DNA of 42,162 nt from Prevotellaceae bacterium UBA4336 (GCA_002394305.1 DGTM01000034.1:42520-84681); one strand, 5' to 3'. Counted from the stretch's first letter, positions 1 to 8,195 are shown. The notes: generated from the sequence alone by a model not told the origin. A program made the numbers and translations.

Positions 1-109
1 GAAGAGCCTAACGCTTTTTCCAGAAGAGCCTGGCTCTTATTTCCGAAGAGCCTAACGCTTTTTTCCGAAGAGCCCAGCTCTTATTTTCGAAGAGCCCGCT
101 CTTATTTCC
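1..109. repeat. 22-bp tandem repeat array, five units
   Basis: GAAGAGCC begins at 1, 23, 45, 67 and 89, an exact 22-bp period; the last unit is 21 bp. Units 2, 4 and 5 contain a small inverted repeat (AAGAGC...GCTCTT), so each can fold into a hairpin. Units 1 and 3 instead carry TAACGCTTTTT. On the minus strand, downstream of murF, units start with GGAAA, like the 22-bp units near 34800. The last unit overlaps the murF stop codon, and the array may continue left of the window. It could act as a 3'-end hairpin string; this is inference. Confidence 0.85.
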
Positions 110-1430
110 AAATCTCTGCAATGGCGTCGGGCAATTGCCACAGCTTTGTACCGTTGCTGCCCTTGATGAGAATGGTGGCATGCCGAGGCGTGACTTCCCC
201 AAGGGCAGCCTTCACAGCCTCCACGTCGCTGAAGACACGCATGCCTTCCGCTGCTGCCTTCCAAAACTCCTCTCCGACAAGCCAGATGCGCTCCAGGTTC
301 ATCTCCTGCAAACGCCTGACGACGCGACGATGTTCCTCTAGGCTTCCTTCACCAAGCTCCCGCATGTCACCAAGTATCACCATCTTATGTGCATCGTCCA
401 CAAGGGAAAGATTCGTCAGGGCCGCCGCCATGCTCGACGGGTTGGCATTGTAGGCATCGACGATAAGACTGTTGGTCCCCACCCGGCGCAACTCGCTGCG
501 GCTGTTGGTGGGACGGTAGGCGGCCAGCGCCTCGTCAATCTCTTCTGGCGAGATGCCAAAGTAGAGGCCCACGGTGACCGCAGCACGCAGGTTGCTGATG
601 TTGTAGGCTCCTATCAGGTTCGTGCTGACCGTATGCCAAGGCTGGTCGACGTCTGCACGCCATTGTATCTGCAAGTAGGGAGCGACCTGGCTGACGCGGC
701 CTTCCACGTAAGGCAGGGCATCCCGGCCAAGGGTAAAGCCGCGCTGGAGAGCCATCTGCAGAATGTCGTTGTCAAGAGCATTCAGGAAGACCTGCTTGCC
801 CCGCCGACGAAGGTCGTCGTAGAGTTCGCCTTTGGTCTGCTTCACGCCTTCAAAGCTGCCAAAGCCCTCAAGATGAGCACGCCCGACGTTGGTGATGAGT
901 CCCCAGTCTGCCTGCACCAGCCTGCACAGGTCCGCTATCTCGCCCGGATGATTGGCGCCCGTCTCGATGACAGCCATATCGTGCTCCCCGGGACGGATGC
1001 GCAGCAGGGTGAGCGGCACACCGATGTGGTTGTTGAAGTTTCCCTCGGTATAGAGCACCCTTTTGCCCTTGGCAAGGACACAGCTGACGAGCTCCTTGGT
1101 AGTCGTCTTGCCGTTGGTGCCGGTGATCTGAAGCACCGGGCCGCCCCACACGCGACGGTGATGCGCAGCCAACTGCTGCAAAGCCCCCAGCACATCGTCC
1201 ACCAGGATGAGGCGTTTGTCCTGAGCCGCCACCTCTGCCCTGTCGACAACGGCATAGGCACACCCCTTCTGCAGCGCCTGCACAGCGTACTCATTTCCGT
1301 CGAACGTCGCGCCGCGAAGGGCAAAGAAGACGGAGCCGTCGGGACATTGCCGACTGTCTGTCGTCACATGCGGATGCTGCATGTATATGCTATATAATTC
1401 CTCTATGTTCATGTTCATTTGGTGTTTCAT
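102..1430 (-). CDS. murF: UDP-N-acetylmuramoyl-tripeptide--D-alanyl-D-alanine ligase MurF
   Basis: This cytoplasmic Mur ligase uses ATP to add D-Ala-D-Ala to the UDP-MurNAc-tripeptide, the last soluble step of peptidoglycan precursor synthesis. The 442-aa length is normal. An N-terminal substrate-binding part (TTDSR near residue 23) is followed by the P-loop GTNGKTT at 104-110, the central ATPase domain, and the C-terminal domain with YNANPSSM. The usual neighbouring cell-wall cluster is absent, so it stands alone here, divergent from folP. The first ATG (1430) lies only about 10 bases from the predicted transcription start; an ATG six codons further in (1412, MNIEELY) is a reasonable alternative start. 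The 3' end runs into a 22-bp repeat array. Confidence 0.96.
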   Translation of the reverse strand: MKHQMNMNIEELYSIYMQHPHVTTDSRQCPDGSVFFALRGATFDGNEYAVQALQKGCAYAVVDRAEVAAQDKRLILVDDVLGALQQLAAHHRRVWGGPVLQITGTNGKTTTKELVSCVLAKGKRVLYTEGNFNNHIGVPLTLLRIRPGEHDMAVIETGANHPGEIADLCRLVQADWGLITNVGRAHLEGFGSFEGVKQTKGELYDDLRRRGKQVFLNALDNDILQMALQRGFTLGRDALPYVEGRVSQVAPYLQIQWRADVDQPWHTVSTNLIGAYNISNLRAAVTVGLYFGISPEEIDEALAAYRPTNSRSELRRVGTNSLIVDAYNANPSSMAAALTNLSLVDDAHKMVILGDMRELGEGSLEEHRRVVRRLQEMNLERIWLVGEEFWKAAAEGMRVFSDVEAVKAALGEVTPRHATILIKGSNGTKLWQLPDAIAEIWK

Positions 1431-1446
1431 GTTTCGTTTTACGCTA

Positions 1447-1454
1447 CAAAGTTA
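1447..1454 (-). promoter_or_regulatory. murF promoter, -7 element TAACTTTG
   Basis: The minus strand reads TAACTTTG, matching the Bacteroidota -7 consensus TAnnTTTG, 17 bp before the first murF ATG. No good TTTG is seen 19-21 bp upstream, so the -33 element is weak or absent. It shares a 70-bp intergenic region with the divergent folP promoter. Confidence 0.6.
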
Positions 1455-1472
1455 AACATAATTTCTGAAATG

Positions 1473-1504
1473 TTTGCCTAAAAACTAAATAATATATAAT
1501 TTTG
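1473..1504 (+). promoter_or_regulatory. folP promoter, TTTG-N20-TAATTTTG
   Basis: TTTG at 1473-1476 and TAATTTTG at 1497-1504 are separated by 20 bp, a full match to the Bacteroidota -33/-7 promoter. Transcription should start near 1511. This places the most upstream in-frame TTG codon (1502) inside the -7 box, so translation must start further down. Confidence 0.75.
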
Positions 1505-1525
1505 TACGCTAATAAACGCAAAAGC

Positions 1526-2377
1526 TTGTCCACTGCATCATCATACACCATCAATGTCGGCGGCAAACTGCTCGTGCTCGACCCGCCGACAGTCATGGGC
1601 ATACTCAATGTCACGCCCGACTCCTTCTACCAACATCACGAGGGAGCCGAGGCCGTCCGTCTGCGCATCAGGCAAATCCAGGCCGAGGGCGCTGCCATCA
1701 TTGATGTGGGGGCTTGCTCTACGCGACCAGGCAGCACACCCGTCGGCGAAGAGGAAGAGATGCAGCGGCTGCGGGGAGCCCTGGAGGTGCTTCGGGCAGA
1801 GGCACCGGAGGCCATCGTGAGCGTCGACACCTTCCGCGCCTCTGTGGCAAGGATGTGCTGCGAGGAGTACGGCGTACAGATAGTGAACGACATCAGTGGC
1901 GGCAGCCTCGACAAGGAGATGTTCCGCACGGTGGCAGAGCTCGGCGTTCCCTACGTGCTGACACACTGCACGCCAATCGCTGAGACGGACGACGCCACAT
2001 TCATGGCCAACCTGCTGCGCGACATGGGCAGCAAAGTGGAGGAGCTGCACGACATGGGCGTCTGCGACATCCTGCTCGACCCGGGCTTCGGCTTCGGCAA
2101 GACGCTCGAACAGAACTACATCATCATGCGAAACCTGGAGGTACTGCACGAGCTGCAACTGCCCCTGCTTATCGGCATCAGCCACAAGAGCATGATATAC
2201 CGCCTGCTGGGAACCACACCCGAGCAGGCCTTGGGCGGGTCGACCGTCCTGCACACCGTCGCCCTGCAAAAGGGGGCGCACATCCTGCGCGTCCACGAAG
2301 TGAAGGAAGCGATGGAGTGCATCAAGATCTGCCGCATGCTAAGCGGTAAACAATACGGTCAACCGATGCCCCTTTAG
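1526..2377 (+). CDS. folP: Dihydropteroate synthase FolP
   Basis: FolP condenses p-aminobenzoate with dihydropterin pyrophosphate in folate synthesis and is the sulfonamide target. Family motifs appear in order: VMGILNVTPDSF near residues 23-34, IDVGACSTRPGS, VSVDTFRASVA, VNDISGG and LLDPGFGFGKT. The frame is open from a TTG at 1502, but that codon lies in the promoter. I place the start at the next in-frame TTG (1526), giving 283 aa. No in-frame ATG occurs before the conserved VMGIL. The gene is 47 bp upstream of cdaA, a pairing familiar from Bacteroidota. Function is certain; the start codon is not. Confidence 0.93.
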   Translation: MSTASSYTINVGGKLLVLDPPTVMGILNVTPDSFYQHHEGAEAVRLRIRQIQAEGAAIIDVGACSTRPGSTPVGEEEEMQRLRGALEVLRAEAPEAIVSVDTFRASVARMCCEEYGVQIVNDISGGSLDKEMFRTVAELGVPYVLTHCTPIAETDDATFMANLLRDMGSKVEELHDMGVCDILLDPGFGFGKTLEQNYIIMRNLEVLHELQLPLLIGISHKSMIYRLLGTTPEQALGGSTVLHTVALQKGAHILRVHEVKEAMECIKICRMLSGKQYGQPMPL

Positions 2378-2424
2378 AGAGAAAAAGCAATAAGTAGTGA
2401 ATCAACAAATCGTAAATTACCTCG

Positions 2425-3204
2425 GTGCCGAACATTAGTTTCAAGGATATGGTGGACATCTTCCTTGTGGCCGTAGTGCTCTACTACTGCTACAAGCTGA
2501 TGAAGCAGTCGCGCTCGGTGAACATCTTCTATGGTGTCCTGCTGTTCATCAGCGGCTGGATCATCATCAGCAAGGTGCTGGAGATGAAGCTTCTCGGCGG
2601 CATCCTCGACCAGTTGGTCAGCGTAGGCGCCCTTGCCATCATCGTGCTCTTCCAGGAAGACATCCGTCACTTCTTCTATTATCTCGGCGCCCGGCAGCAG
2701 GCCCATCGCTTCCTGCGCTTCTTCCGCATGGACAGACACAAGCAGAACGGAGAGTTCCGCAACGAGCGCGAGACCATCTTCCCCATCGTCATGGCCTGCA
2801 TGAACATGAGCAAGCAGCACGTGGGGGCCCTCATCATCCTGCAGAACGACCTGCCCCTGACCGAGTTCGTCCGCACGGGCGAGGTGGTGGAAGCCAAGAT
2901 AAGTCAGCGGCTCATCGAGAACATCTTCTTCAAGAACAGCCCCCTGCACGACGGCGCCATGATTATCGCCAAGGGAAGGATAGCAGCCGCCGCATGCATC
3001 CTGCCCATCAGTCACGACCTGGACATCCCCAAGGAGTTCGGCCTCAGACACCGCGCCGCCAAGGGCATTAGCAAGGAGTCGGACGCACTGGCCATCGTGG
3101 TGAGCGAAGAGACCGGCAACATCAGCGCCGCCTACGCCGACATGATGCGCACGCACCTCTCCGCCGAGGAACTCGAGACACTACTCATGAAGGGGAAATT
3201 CTGA
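2425..3204 (+). CDS. cdaA: Diadenylate cyclase CdaA (c-di-AMP synthase)
   Basis: This membrane-bound enzyme makes cyclic di-AMP from two ATP. The 259-aa protein has N-terminal hydrophobic segments (about residues 8-24, 34-50 and 60-76) followed by the DisA_N cyclase domain. The catalytic motifs are intact: DGA at 176-178 and RHR at 208-210. Translation starts at GTG (2425). A 12-base word, AAATCGTAAATT, ends 6 bases before it; the same word ends 5 bases before the pta start, which supports this choice. In Firmicutes cdaA pairs with cdaR and glmM; here it follows folP, a common Bacteroidota arrangement. No c-di-AMP phosphodiesterase is in the window. Confidence 0.93.
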   Translation: MPNISFKDMVDIFLVAVVLYYCYKLMKQSRSVNIFYGVLLFISGWIIISKVLEMKLLGGILDQLVSVGALAIIVLFQEDIRHFFYYLGARQQAHRFLRFFRMDRHKQNGEFRNERETIFPIVMACMNMSKQHVGALIILQNDLPLTEFVRTGEVVEAKISQRLIENIFFKNSPLHDGAMIIAKGRIAAAACILPISHDLDIPKEFGLRHRAAKGISKESDALAIVVSEETGNISAAYADMMRTHLSAEELETLLMKGKF

Positions 3205-3278
3205 CAGAGCTTCCCCACATACACCCCAATGTCGAAATCACTTTTTATATACTAAATCGTTAAATCGTAAATTTCCCT

Positions 3279-4298
3279 ATGACATTATTAGAACAAATCA
3301 TTGCTCGCGCCAAGTCGCAGAAGCAGCGCATCGTGCTGCCCGAAAGCCTGGAAGATCGGACGCTGACCGCTGCCGACAGAGCGTTGGCCGATGACCTGGC
3401 CGACATCATCCTGATTGGTGCACCCAGCGACATCTATGCCCATGCCGAAAAGCTTGGGCTCAAACACATCGCAAAGGCAACCATCATCGACCCTGCCACA
3501 AGTCCCAAGACCGAAACCTACGCCCAGCTCCTCTACAGCCTGCGCAAGAACAAGGGCATGACCGAGGAACAGGCTCGAAGGCAGGTGCTCGACCCGCTCT
3601 ACTTCGGATGCCTCATCATCAAGAGCGGCGACGCCGACGGACAAATCTCCGGTGCCCTCTCCACTACAGGCGACACGTTGCGCCCGGCCCTGCAAATCAT
3701 CAAATGCGCACCCGGCGTCAGCTGCGTCAGCGGTGCCATGCTCATGATTACGCCTGCCAAACAATACGGCGAGGACGGCGTACTCGTGATGGGCGACGTG
3801 GCAGTCACACCCATGCCCGACGCCAATCAGCTCGCACAGATAGCCGTTTGCACAGCCCAGACAGCACGCAGCGTGGCCGGCTTCAAGGAGCCGCGCGTCG
3901 CCATGCTCAGCTTCAGCACCAAGGGAAGCGCAAGCCACGAGGTGGTGGACAAGGTGGTGGAAGCCACACGTCGCGCCAAGGAGCTGGACCCCACCCTCAG
4001 CATCGACGGCGAACTTCAGGCCGATGCCGCTCTCGTACCAAGCGTCGGCGCAAAGAAAGCCCCGGGCAGCGACATCGCAGGCCGTGCCAACGTACTCGTC
4101 GTTCCCTGCCTCGAAGTGGGCAACATCGGCTACAAGCTCGTGCAGCGCCTTGCCGGAGCCGAGGCCATCGGCCCCATCCTGCAGGGCATCGCCCGCCCCG
4201 TCAACGACCTCAGCCGCGGCTGCTCCGTCGACGATGTCTACAACATGATAGCCATCACAGCTTGCCAGGCACAACAGGCTAAAGCGTCTCTTCAATAA
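3279..4298 (+). CDS. pta: Phosphate acetyltransferase Pta
   Basis: Pta converts acetyl-CoA and phosphate to acetyl phosphate and CoA, the first step of acetate formation. At 339 aa it is the short form, with only the catalytic PTA_PTB domain and none of the N-terminal regulatory domains of the enterobacterial enzyme. The conserved block with KSGDADGQISGALSTT is near residues 114-129, and CPCLEVGN-type sequence (VVPCLEVGNIGYKL) lies near residue 275. The ATG at 3279 follows the AAATCGTAAATT word. Pta and ackA are separated by 26 bp and surely form one transcription unit, giving ATP by substrate-level phosphorylation during fermentation. Confidence 0.96.
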   Translation: MTLLEQIIARAKSQKQRIVLPESLEDRTLTAADRALADDLADIILIGAPSDIYAHAEKLGLKHIAKATIIDPATSPKTETYAQLLYSLRKNKGMTEEQARRQVLDPLYFGCLIIKSGDADGQISGALSTTGDTLRPALQIIKCAPGVSCVSGAMLMITPAKQYGEDGVLVMGDVAVTPMPDANQLAQIAVCTAQTARSVAGFKEPRVAMLSFSTKGSASHEVVDKVVEATRRAKELDPTLSIDGELQADAALVPSVGAKKAPGSDIAGRANVLVVPCLEVGNIGYKLVQRLAGAEAIGPILQGIARPVNDLSRGCSVDDVYNMIAITACQAQQAKASLQ

Positions 4299-4324
4299 AC
4301 ACCTTTCACTCTTCACCTAAAAAC

Positions 4325-5515
4325 ATGAAAATTCTTGTTCTCAACTGCGGCAGCAGTTCCATAAAATATGCACTTTACAACATGGACAACCACTCCGTCA
4401 TCACCAGTGGCGGCATAGAGAAGATTGGTCTGCCCGATTCGTTCATAACCGTCAAGCTCAACGGCGAGAAGCACAAGATGGAACGCCCCATCAAGGAACA
4501 CACCGAGGGCGTACAGTTCATCTTCGAGGTACTGACGACAGGCCAGTACGCCGTGCTGGGGAACCTGAACGAGCTGGATGCCGTCGGTCACCGCATGGTG
4601 CATGGCGGCGAGAAGTTCAACAAGTCGGTTCGGCTCACCCCCGAAGTGATGGAAGCCTTTGCCGCCTGCAACGACCTGGCTCCCCTGCACAACCCAGCCA
4701 ACATCAAGGGTGTGAACGCCGTGAAGGCGCTGCTGCCCGACATCCCGCAGGTGGGCGTGTTCGACACCGCCTTCCATCAGACGATGCCCGACTATGCCTA
4801 CATGTACGCCCTGCCCTATGAGCTCTATGCAAAGTACGGCGTGCGTCGCTACGGTTTCCACGGAACCAGCCACCGCTACGTCAGCCAGCGCGTCTGTGAG
4901 TTCCTTGGCTGCAAGCCCGAGGAGAAGCGCATCATCACCTGCCACATCGGCAACGGTGCCTCCATCGCAGCCGTGAAGTATGGCAAGTGCGTGGACACCT
5001 CGATGGGACTCACGCCTCTGGAAGGCCTCATCATGGGCACACGCAGCGGCGACATCGATGCCGGAGCCGTCACATACCTCATGGACAAGTTCCAGCTCGA
5101 CACGAAGGGCATCACCAGTCTGCTGAACAAGAAGTCGGGCCTTGCAGGTGTGAGCGAGCTGAGCAGCGACTTCCGCGACATCCTGGCAGGCATCGCTTCG
5201 GGCAACGACAAGGCGCGTCTGGCAAAAGAGATGTACACCTATCGCATCAAGAAGTACATCGGAGCCTATGCAGCCGCAATGGGTGGCGTCGACATCATCC
5301 TCTTCACCGGCGGCGCAGGCGAGAACCAATGGGAGGTTCGCGAAGGTGCCACGACCGGCCTCGAGTACATGGGTGTGAAGATGGACGAGGCAAAGAACCG
5401 CAGCTGCCGTGCTACGGAAGCCATCCTCTCGGCCGACGACAGCCCCGTCACCGTCTGCTGCATCCCCACCGACGAGGAACTCATGATAGCCCTCGACACA
5501 CAGGCTCTCTGCTAA
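4325..5515 (+). CDS. ackA: Acetate kinase AckA
   Basis: AckA transfers phosphate from acetyl phosphate to ADP, releasing acetate and ATP. The 396-aa length is typical. ASKHA-fold motifs are clear: VLNCGSSSIKYALY at the N-terminus, VFDTAFHQTMP near residue 146, RRYGFHGTSHRYVS near 177-190, CHIGNGASIAA near 208, and the C-terminal GGAGEN. It follows pta by 26 bp and ends 42 bp before a strong bidirectional terminator, so it is the last gene of its unit. Confidence 0.97.
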   Translation: MKILVLNCGSSSIKYALYNMDNHSVITSGGIEKIGLPDSFITVKLNGEKHKMERPIKEHTEGVQFIFEVLTTGQYAVLGNLNELDAVGHRMVHGGEKFNKSVRLTPEVMEAFAACNDLAPLHNPANIKGVNAVKALLPDIPQVGVFDTAFHQTMPDYAYMYALPYELYAKYGVRRYGFHGTSHRYVSQRVCEFLGCKPEEKRIITCHIGNGASIAAVKYGKCVDTSMGLTPLEGLIMGTRSGDIDAGAVTYLMDKFQLDTKGITSLLNKKSGLAGVSELSSDFRDILAGIASGNDKARLAKEMYTYRIKKYIGAYAAAMGGVDIILFTGGAGENQWEVREGATTGLEYMGVKMDEAKNRSCRATEAILSADDSPVTVCCIPTDEELMIALDTQALC

Positions 5516-5557
5516 GGCCAACACATACAGAAAAGACAACTCACTTCTGTACTACCA

Positions 5558-5594
5558 AAAAGGCCGGGTTCCCATATCGGAAGCCCGGCCTTTT
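5558..5594. terminator. Bidirectional rho-independent terminator between ackA and the LRR lipoprotein
   Basis: AAAAGGCCGGG (5558-5568) pairs perfectly with CCCGGCCTTTT (5584-5594), an 11-bp stem with further partial pairing in the loop. T-runs lie on the 3' side in both directions. It sits between two convergent genes, so it can end transcripts from both. Confidence 0.9.
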
Positions 5595-5608
5595 GCTTAT
5601 CCTTGTCC

Positions 5609-6490
5609 TTATTTCTTCAGGAAACCTTCTGCCGTGAAGTACTTGCTCTTGCTGAGGGGCTGGATGCTGCCGAATTGGCTCCACTCGGCATCGGCCTGGA
5701 ACTGGGCCAGGAAGGCATCGGGAACATAGAGCGTGCAACCCTTCTGGGGTGTGCAGTTCTTAGGCATGGCGTAGTACTCGGTGCTGAGAAGATAGACCTT
5801 CTTCCACTTCGAGGCGGAGGGAACGAGGCCGAACATACGGTTCTTGAAATCGTTGGGGATAGAGAATTCCTCAAGGCCTGTGCAGCCGTCGAAAGCGCCG
5901 TCCTCGAGCTTTTCCATCGTGATGGCCATGATGATGCTGCGCAGTTTGCGGCAATCGCCAAAGGCACCGTTACGAATCCAGTAGATGTGTTCGCCGAAGC
6001 GAGCCGTCTCGAGCGAGGTGCAGCCGCGGAAGGCGTCGAGGCCGATGGTGTAGACATCGACGTTGAGGCTCTTGAGCGAGGAGCATCCCTTGAAGGCTTC
6101 ATCGTTGATGACGGGCATGTCTCCCTGGAAGTGGACCTTTTCGAGCGAGGTGCAACCCTCGAAGGCATTGTTGGCTATGTGCTTGATTTTGGGGCTGACC
6201 CACACTTCTCGCAGGTTCTTGTTGCCCATGAATTCGTTCGTGTTGATGCTGAGAATCGTCGAGCCGAAGCCCATTTTCTCCTCAGTCGGCTCGTACTTGT
6301 CGGCACGATGCTTGCTGGTGTAGTAGAAGATGTCGCCTGCCGGCTGGCTCTCCTGCTCGTCAGCTTCCTGCTCTTCGGTCACTTCCTGCTTGGCTGTTTC
6401 TTTGTTCTCTTGCTTGCCTCCGCAGCTGCTCAGGCTCAGTACGAGGAGGCTCATTGCCGGAATGGCAAGGGTTAGGATTCTCTTTCTCAT
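5609..6490 (-). CDS. Leucine-rich repeat (BspA-like, LRR_5) lipoprotein
   Basis: The 293-aa protein begins with a lipoprotein signal peptide (hydrophobic stretch to LSLSSC, acylated Cys23), so it should be anchored in an outer or inner membrane leaflet. An acidic Glu/Gln-rich linker follows. From about residue 95 there are repeats of the BspA/LRR_5 kind: NAFEGCTSLEKVHF, EAFKGCSSLKSLNV, DAFRGCTSLETARF, GAFGDCRKLRSIIM and GAFDGCTGLEEFSI. Each has the form AF-x-GC-x-L. BspA-type repeats in this phylum are often linked to host or matrix binding. No catalytic domain is seen, and its specific partner is unknown. Confidence 0.88.
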   Translation of the reverse strand: MRKRILTLAIPAMSLLVLSLSSCGGKQENKETAKQEVTEEQEADEQESQPAGDIFYYTSKHRADKYEPTEEKMGFGSTILSINTNEFMGNKNLREVWVSPKIKHIANNAFEGCTSLEKVHFQGDMPVINDEAFKGCSSLKSLNVDVYTIGLDAFRGCTSLETARFGEHIYWIRNGAFGDCRKLRSIIMAITMEKLEDGAFDGCTGLEEFSIPNDFKNRMFGLVPSASKWKKVYLLSTEYYAMPKNCTPQKGCTLYVPDAFLAQFQADAEWSQFGSIQPLSKSKYFTAEGFLKK

Positions 6491-6540
6491 TGTGGTTCGT
6501 AATATATATATAAATTATGTGTTCGCGCGTATTTACTATG

Positions 6541-6548
6541 CAAAGTTA
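6541..6548 (-). promoter_or_regulatory. Promoter -7 element (TAACTTTG) for the LRR lipoprotein
   Basis: The minus strand reads TAACTTTG, 51 bp before the lipoprotein ATG, giving a leader of about 44 bases. No clear -33 TTTG is found. This box and the one at 6747-6754 are the only signals I recognise in the 311-bp divergent gap 6491-6801. The rest holds no convincing gene. Confidence 0.55.
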
Positions 6549-6746
6549 CGAAAAAGGCACTGAAGGAGATGCATACGGTTGCGACATTTAATAATAATTA
6601 ACTGACCTTCCGACCTCAAAGGCGGGCGTCGGAATGGGGGAAAATTCGCTGCACGCATGGCGGTTACGTGCATCGGGCAGGACCGCAGCGCTGGCGGAGA
6701 TGTGCTTTTTTACGTGCCGGAGGGCGGAAGAACGGAGAAAAATGCG

Positions 6747-6754
6747 TAACTTTG
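6747..6754 (+). promoter_or_regulatory. Promoter -7 element (TAACTTTG) for the metallophosphatase
   Basis: TAACTTTG in the context GCGTAACTTTGTGG is the commonest form of the Bacteroidota -7 box. It lies 48 bp before the ATG at 6802. A -33 TTTG is not present at the normal distance. Confidence 0.55.
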
Positions 6755-6801
6755 TGGCACGAAACCAACCAGAGAACATTGACATCATAATACCTGACAA
6801 C

Positions 6802-7905
6802 ATGAAACGAATCCTCTTCCCCCTTGTGCTGTGCCTCGTCGGCCTGTCGGTCCAGGCCCAGCACCGTGCCGACCGGCAGAAGCTCAGCAACCCAGAGTCG
6901 TTCACCTTCATCGTCTTCGGCGACCCGCAGGGCTATACGAAGTACGACATCAACCAGCCTCTCTACGAGCTTTGCACGGCGTGGATTGCCGACAACGTGG
7001 AGAACCTGAACATCAAGGGCGTGCTCTTCACGGGCGACCTCGTGGAGCAGAATGAGAACATCGTACGCAACCGCAACATGCTCAACCAGACGAGCAAGCA
7101 GATGTGGGAGTGGTCGAGCCACTGCCTGAAACGCCTCGACGGACGGGTGCCCTACATCATCGCGGGCGGCAACCACGAGTACGGCTACGTCCGTGGCGAC
7201 GAGCCTTTCACCCACTACCCCGAATACTACACCTTCGAGCGCAACCCCAAGACGGCCGACCACCTTGTAGCTGCCCTGCCGAACCGCATGGGACAGGTCT
7301 CGCTGGAGAATGCCGCCTGGGAGTTTGAAGACAAGCACTGGGGCAAGCTGCTCGTCATCGGCACCGAATGGGCGCCCCGCGACGAGGTGCTCTCCTGGGC
7401 ACGCAAGCTCTGCGAAAGCAAGGCGTACGCCGACCACACGGTCATCTTCCTCACCCACTCCCTGCTGCGCGAGCGCACGGCAAACTACACGGACAACGAA
7501 GGCTACAAGATTCAGCCGCGCAACTACGGACGCGAGATTTGGGAAAAGCTGCTCTATCCGTGCAAGAACATCAGGCTGGCCGTATGCGGACACACCGGAC
7601 ATCCGGCTTCCGACGACGGCAAAGAGCCCGGCAGCAGCTACGACCACGAGTGCAACAACGCATATCGTTGCGACAAGAACGCAGCCGGCAAGACCGTACA
7701 CCAGATGATGTTCAACGTGCAATGCCTGGGCGGAGGCTGGGAAGGCAACGGTGGCGACGGCTGGCTGCGCCTGCTGGAGTTCCAGCCCGACGGCAAGACC
7801 ATCAAGGCCTCGACCTACAGCGTCCTCTTCGGCATCTCGCCCATGACCAAACACCTGGCGCACCAGACCGACCCCTTCTGCCAGTTTGACATGGTCATCG
7901 AATAG
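6802..7905 (+). CDS. Secreted calcineurin-like metallophosphatase
   Basis: The 367-aa protein starts with a signal peptide (MKRILFPLVLCLVGLSVQAQ, cleavage after residue 20), so it acts in the periplasm or outside. Binuclear-metal phosphoesterase motifs follow: GDPQ at 40-43 (Asp41), FTGDLVEQN at 76-84, GGNHEYGY at 122-129, a later THSLLRE, and CGHTGH. These match the D, GD, GNHE, H, GHxH series of the calcineurin fold. The frame is open from 6634, but only the ATG at 6802 starts with a signal peptide and lies after the promoter. The substrate is unknown; nucleotides, phospholipids or glycan phosphates are all possible. It stands alone between two promoters. Confidence 0.87.
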   Translation: MKRILFPLVLCLVGLSVQAQHRADRQKLSNPESFTFIVFGDPQGYTKYDINQPLYELCTAWIADNVENLNIKGVLFTGDLVEQNENIVRNRNMLNQTSKQMWEWSSHCLKRLDGRVPYIIAGGNHEYGYVRGDEPFTHYPEYYTFERNPKTADHLVAALPNRMGQVSLENAAWEFEDKHWGKLLVIGTEWAPRDEVLSWARKLCESKAYADHTVIFLTHSLLRERTANYTDNEGYKIQPRNYGREIWEKLLYPCKNIRLAVCGHTGHPASDDGKEPGSSYDHECNNAYRCDKNAAGKTVHQMMFNVQCLGGGWEGNGGDGWLRLLEFQPDGKTIKASTYSVLFGISPMTKHLAHQTDPFCQFDMVIE

Positions 7906-7926
7906 CGGAAGAAACCGCTCGCCGGG

Positions 7927-8148
7927 CAGATACTTCCTCCTCACAGGGCGGTCACTTCTTCCTCGTCTGACGGTCACTTCTTCCTCGCTCCACGCCATAA
8001 AACTATTTCAGTGGCTTGGAAATATATTTCAGCGACTTTGAAATATATTTTAGTGCTTCGGAAATATATTTCCAAGCCACTGAAATAGTTTTGTACCGCG
8101 AGGCGGGAAACTTGTATACACGGAGGGGGAAACTTTGTGCTGCGAGCC
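7927..8148. repeat. Composite repeat element: 22-bp units flanking a 21-bp palindrome array
   Basis: Left part: three 22-bp units starting at 7927, 7949 and 7971, sharing ACTTCYTCCTC. Core: the 12-bp palindrome GAAATATATTTC or a close variant at 8019, 8040, 8061 and 8082, with a fifth half-like copy at 7998; every step is exactly 21 bp. The core is also a perfect 32-bp inverted repeat (7999-8030 with 8061-8092). Right part: GGGAAACT at 8105 and 8127, again 22 bp apart. This fills most of the 367-bp gap between the metallophosphatase and the rhamnosidase. A related element lies at 34608-34880. It may work as a terminator hairpin or a phased protein-binding site; this is inference. Confidence 0.85.
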
Positions 8149-8195
8149 TCGCATTTTCCTATTTCGCCGGGTTAGGGCAAAGGATGTGGCAAAAA

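Noticed and set aside
8..264. Small frames reading through the 22-bp repeats at the left edge
   Set aside because: They are made only of repeat-encoded KKALGSSE-like sequence and lie over the murF 3' end, with no start signal.
6634..6801. 56-residue N-terminal extension of the metallophosphatase
   Set aside because: The extension would precede a clear signal peptide and spans the TAACTTTG promoter box, so it is not translated.
7998..8092. Possible mini CRISPR array (regular 12-bp repeat with variable spacers)
   Set aside because: The spacers are only 9 bp and complementary to one another, the repeats are palindromic 12-mers, and no cas gene is present. The pattern fits a palindromic satellite.
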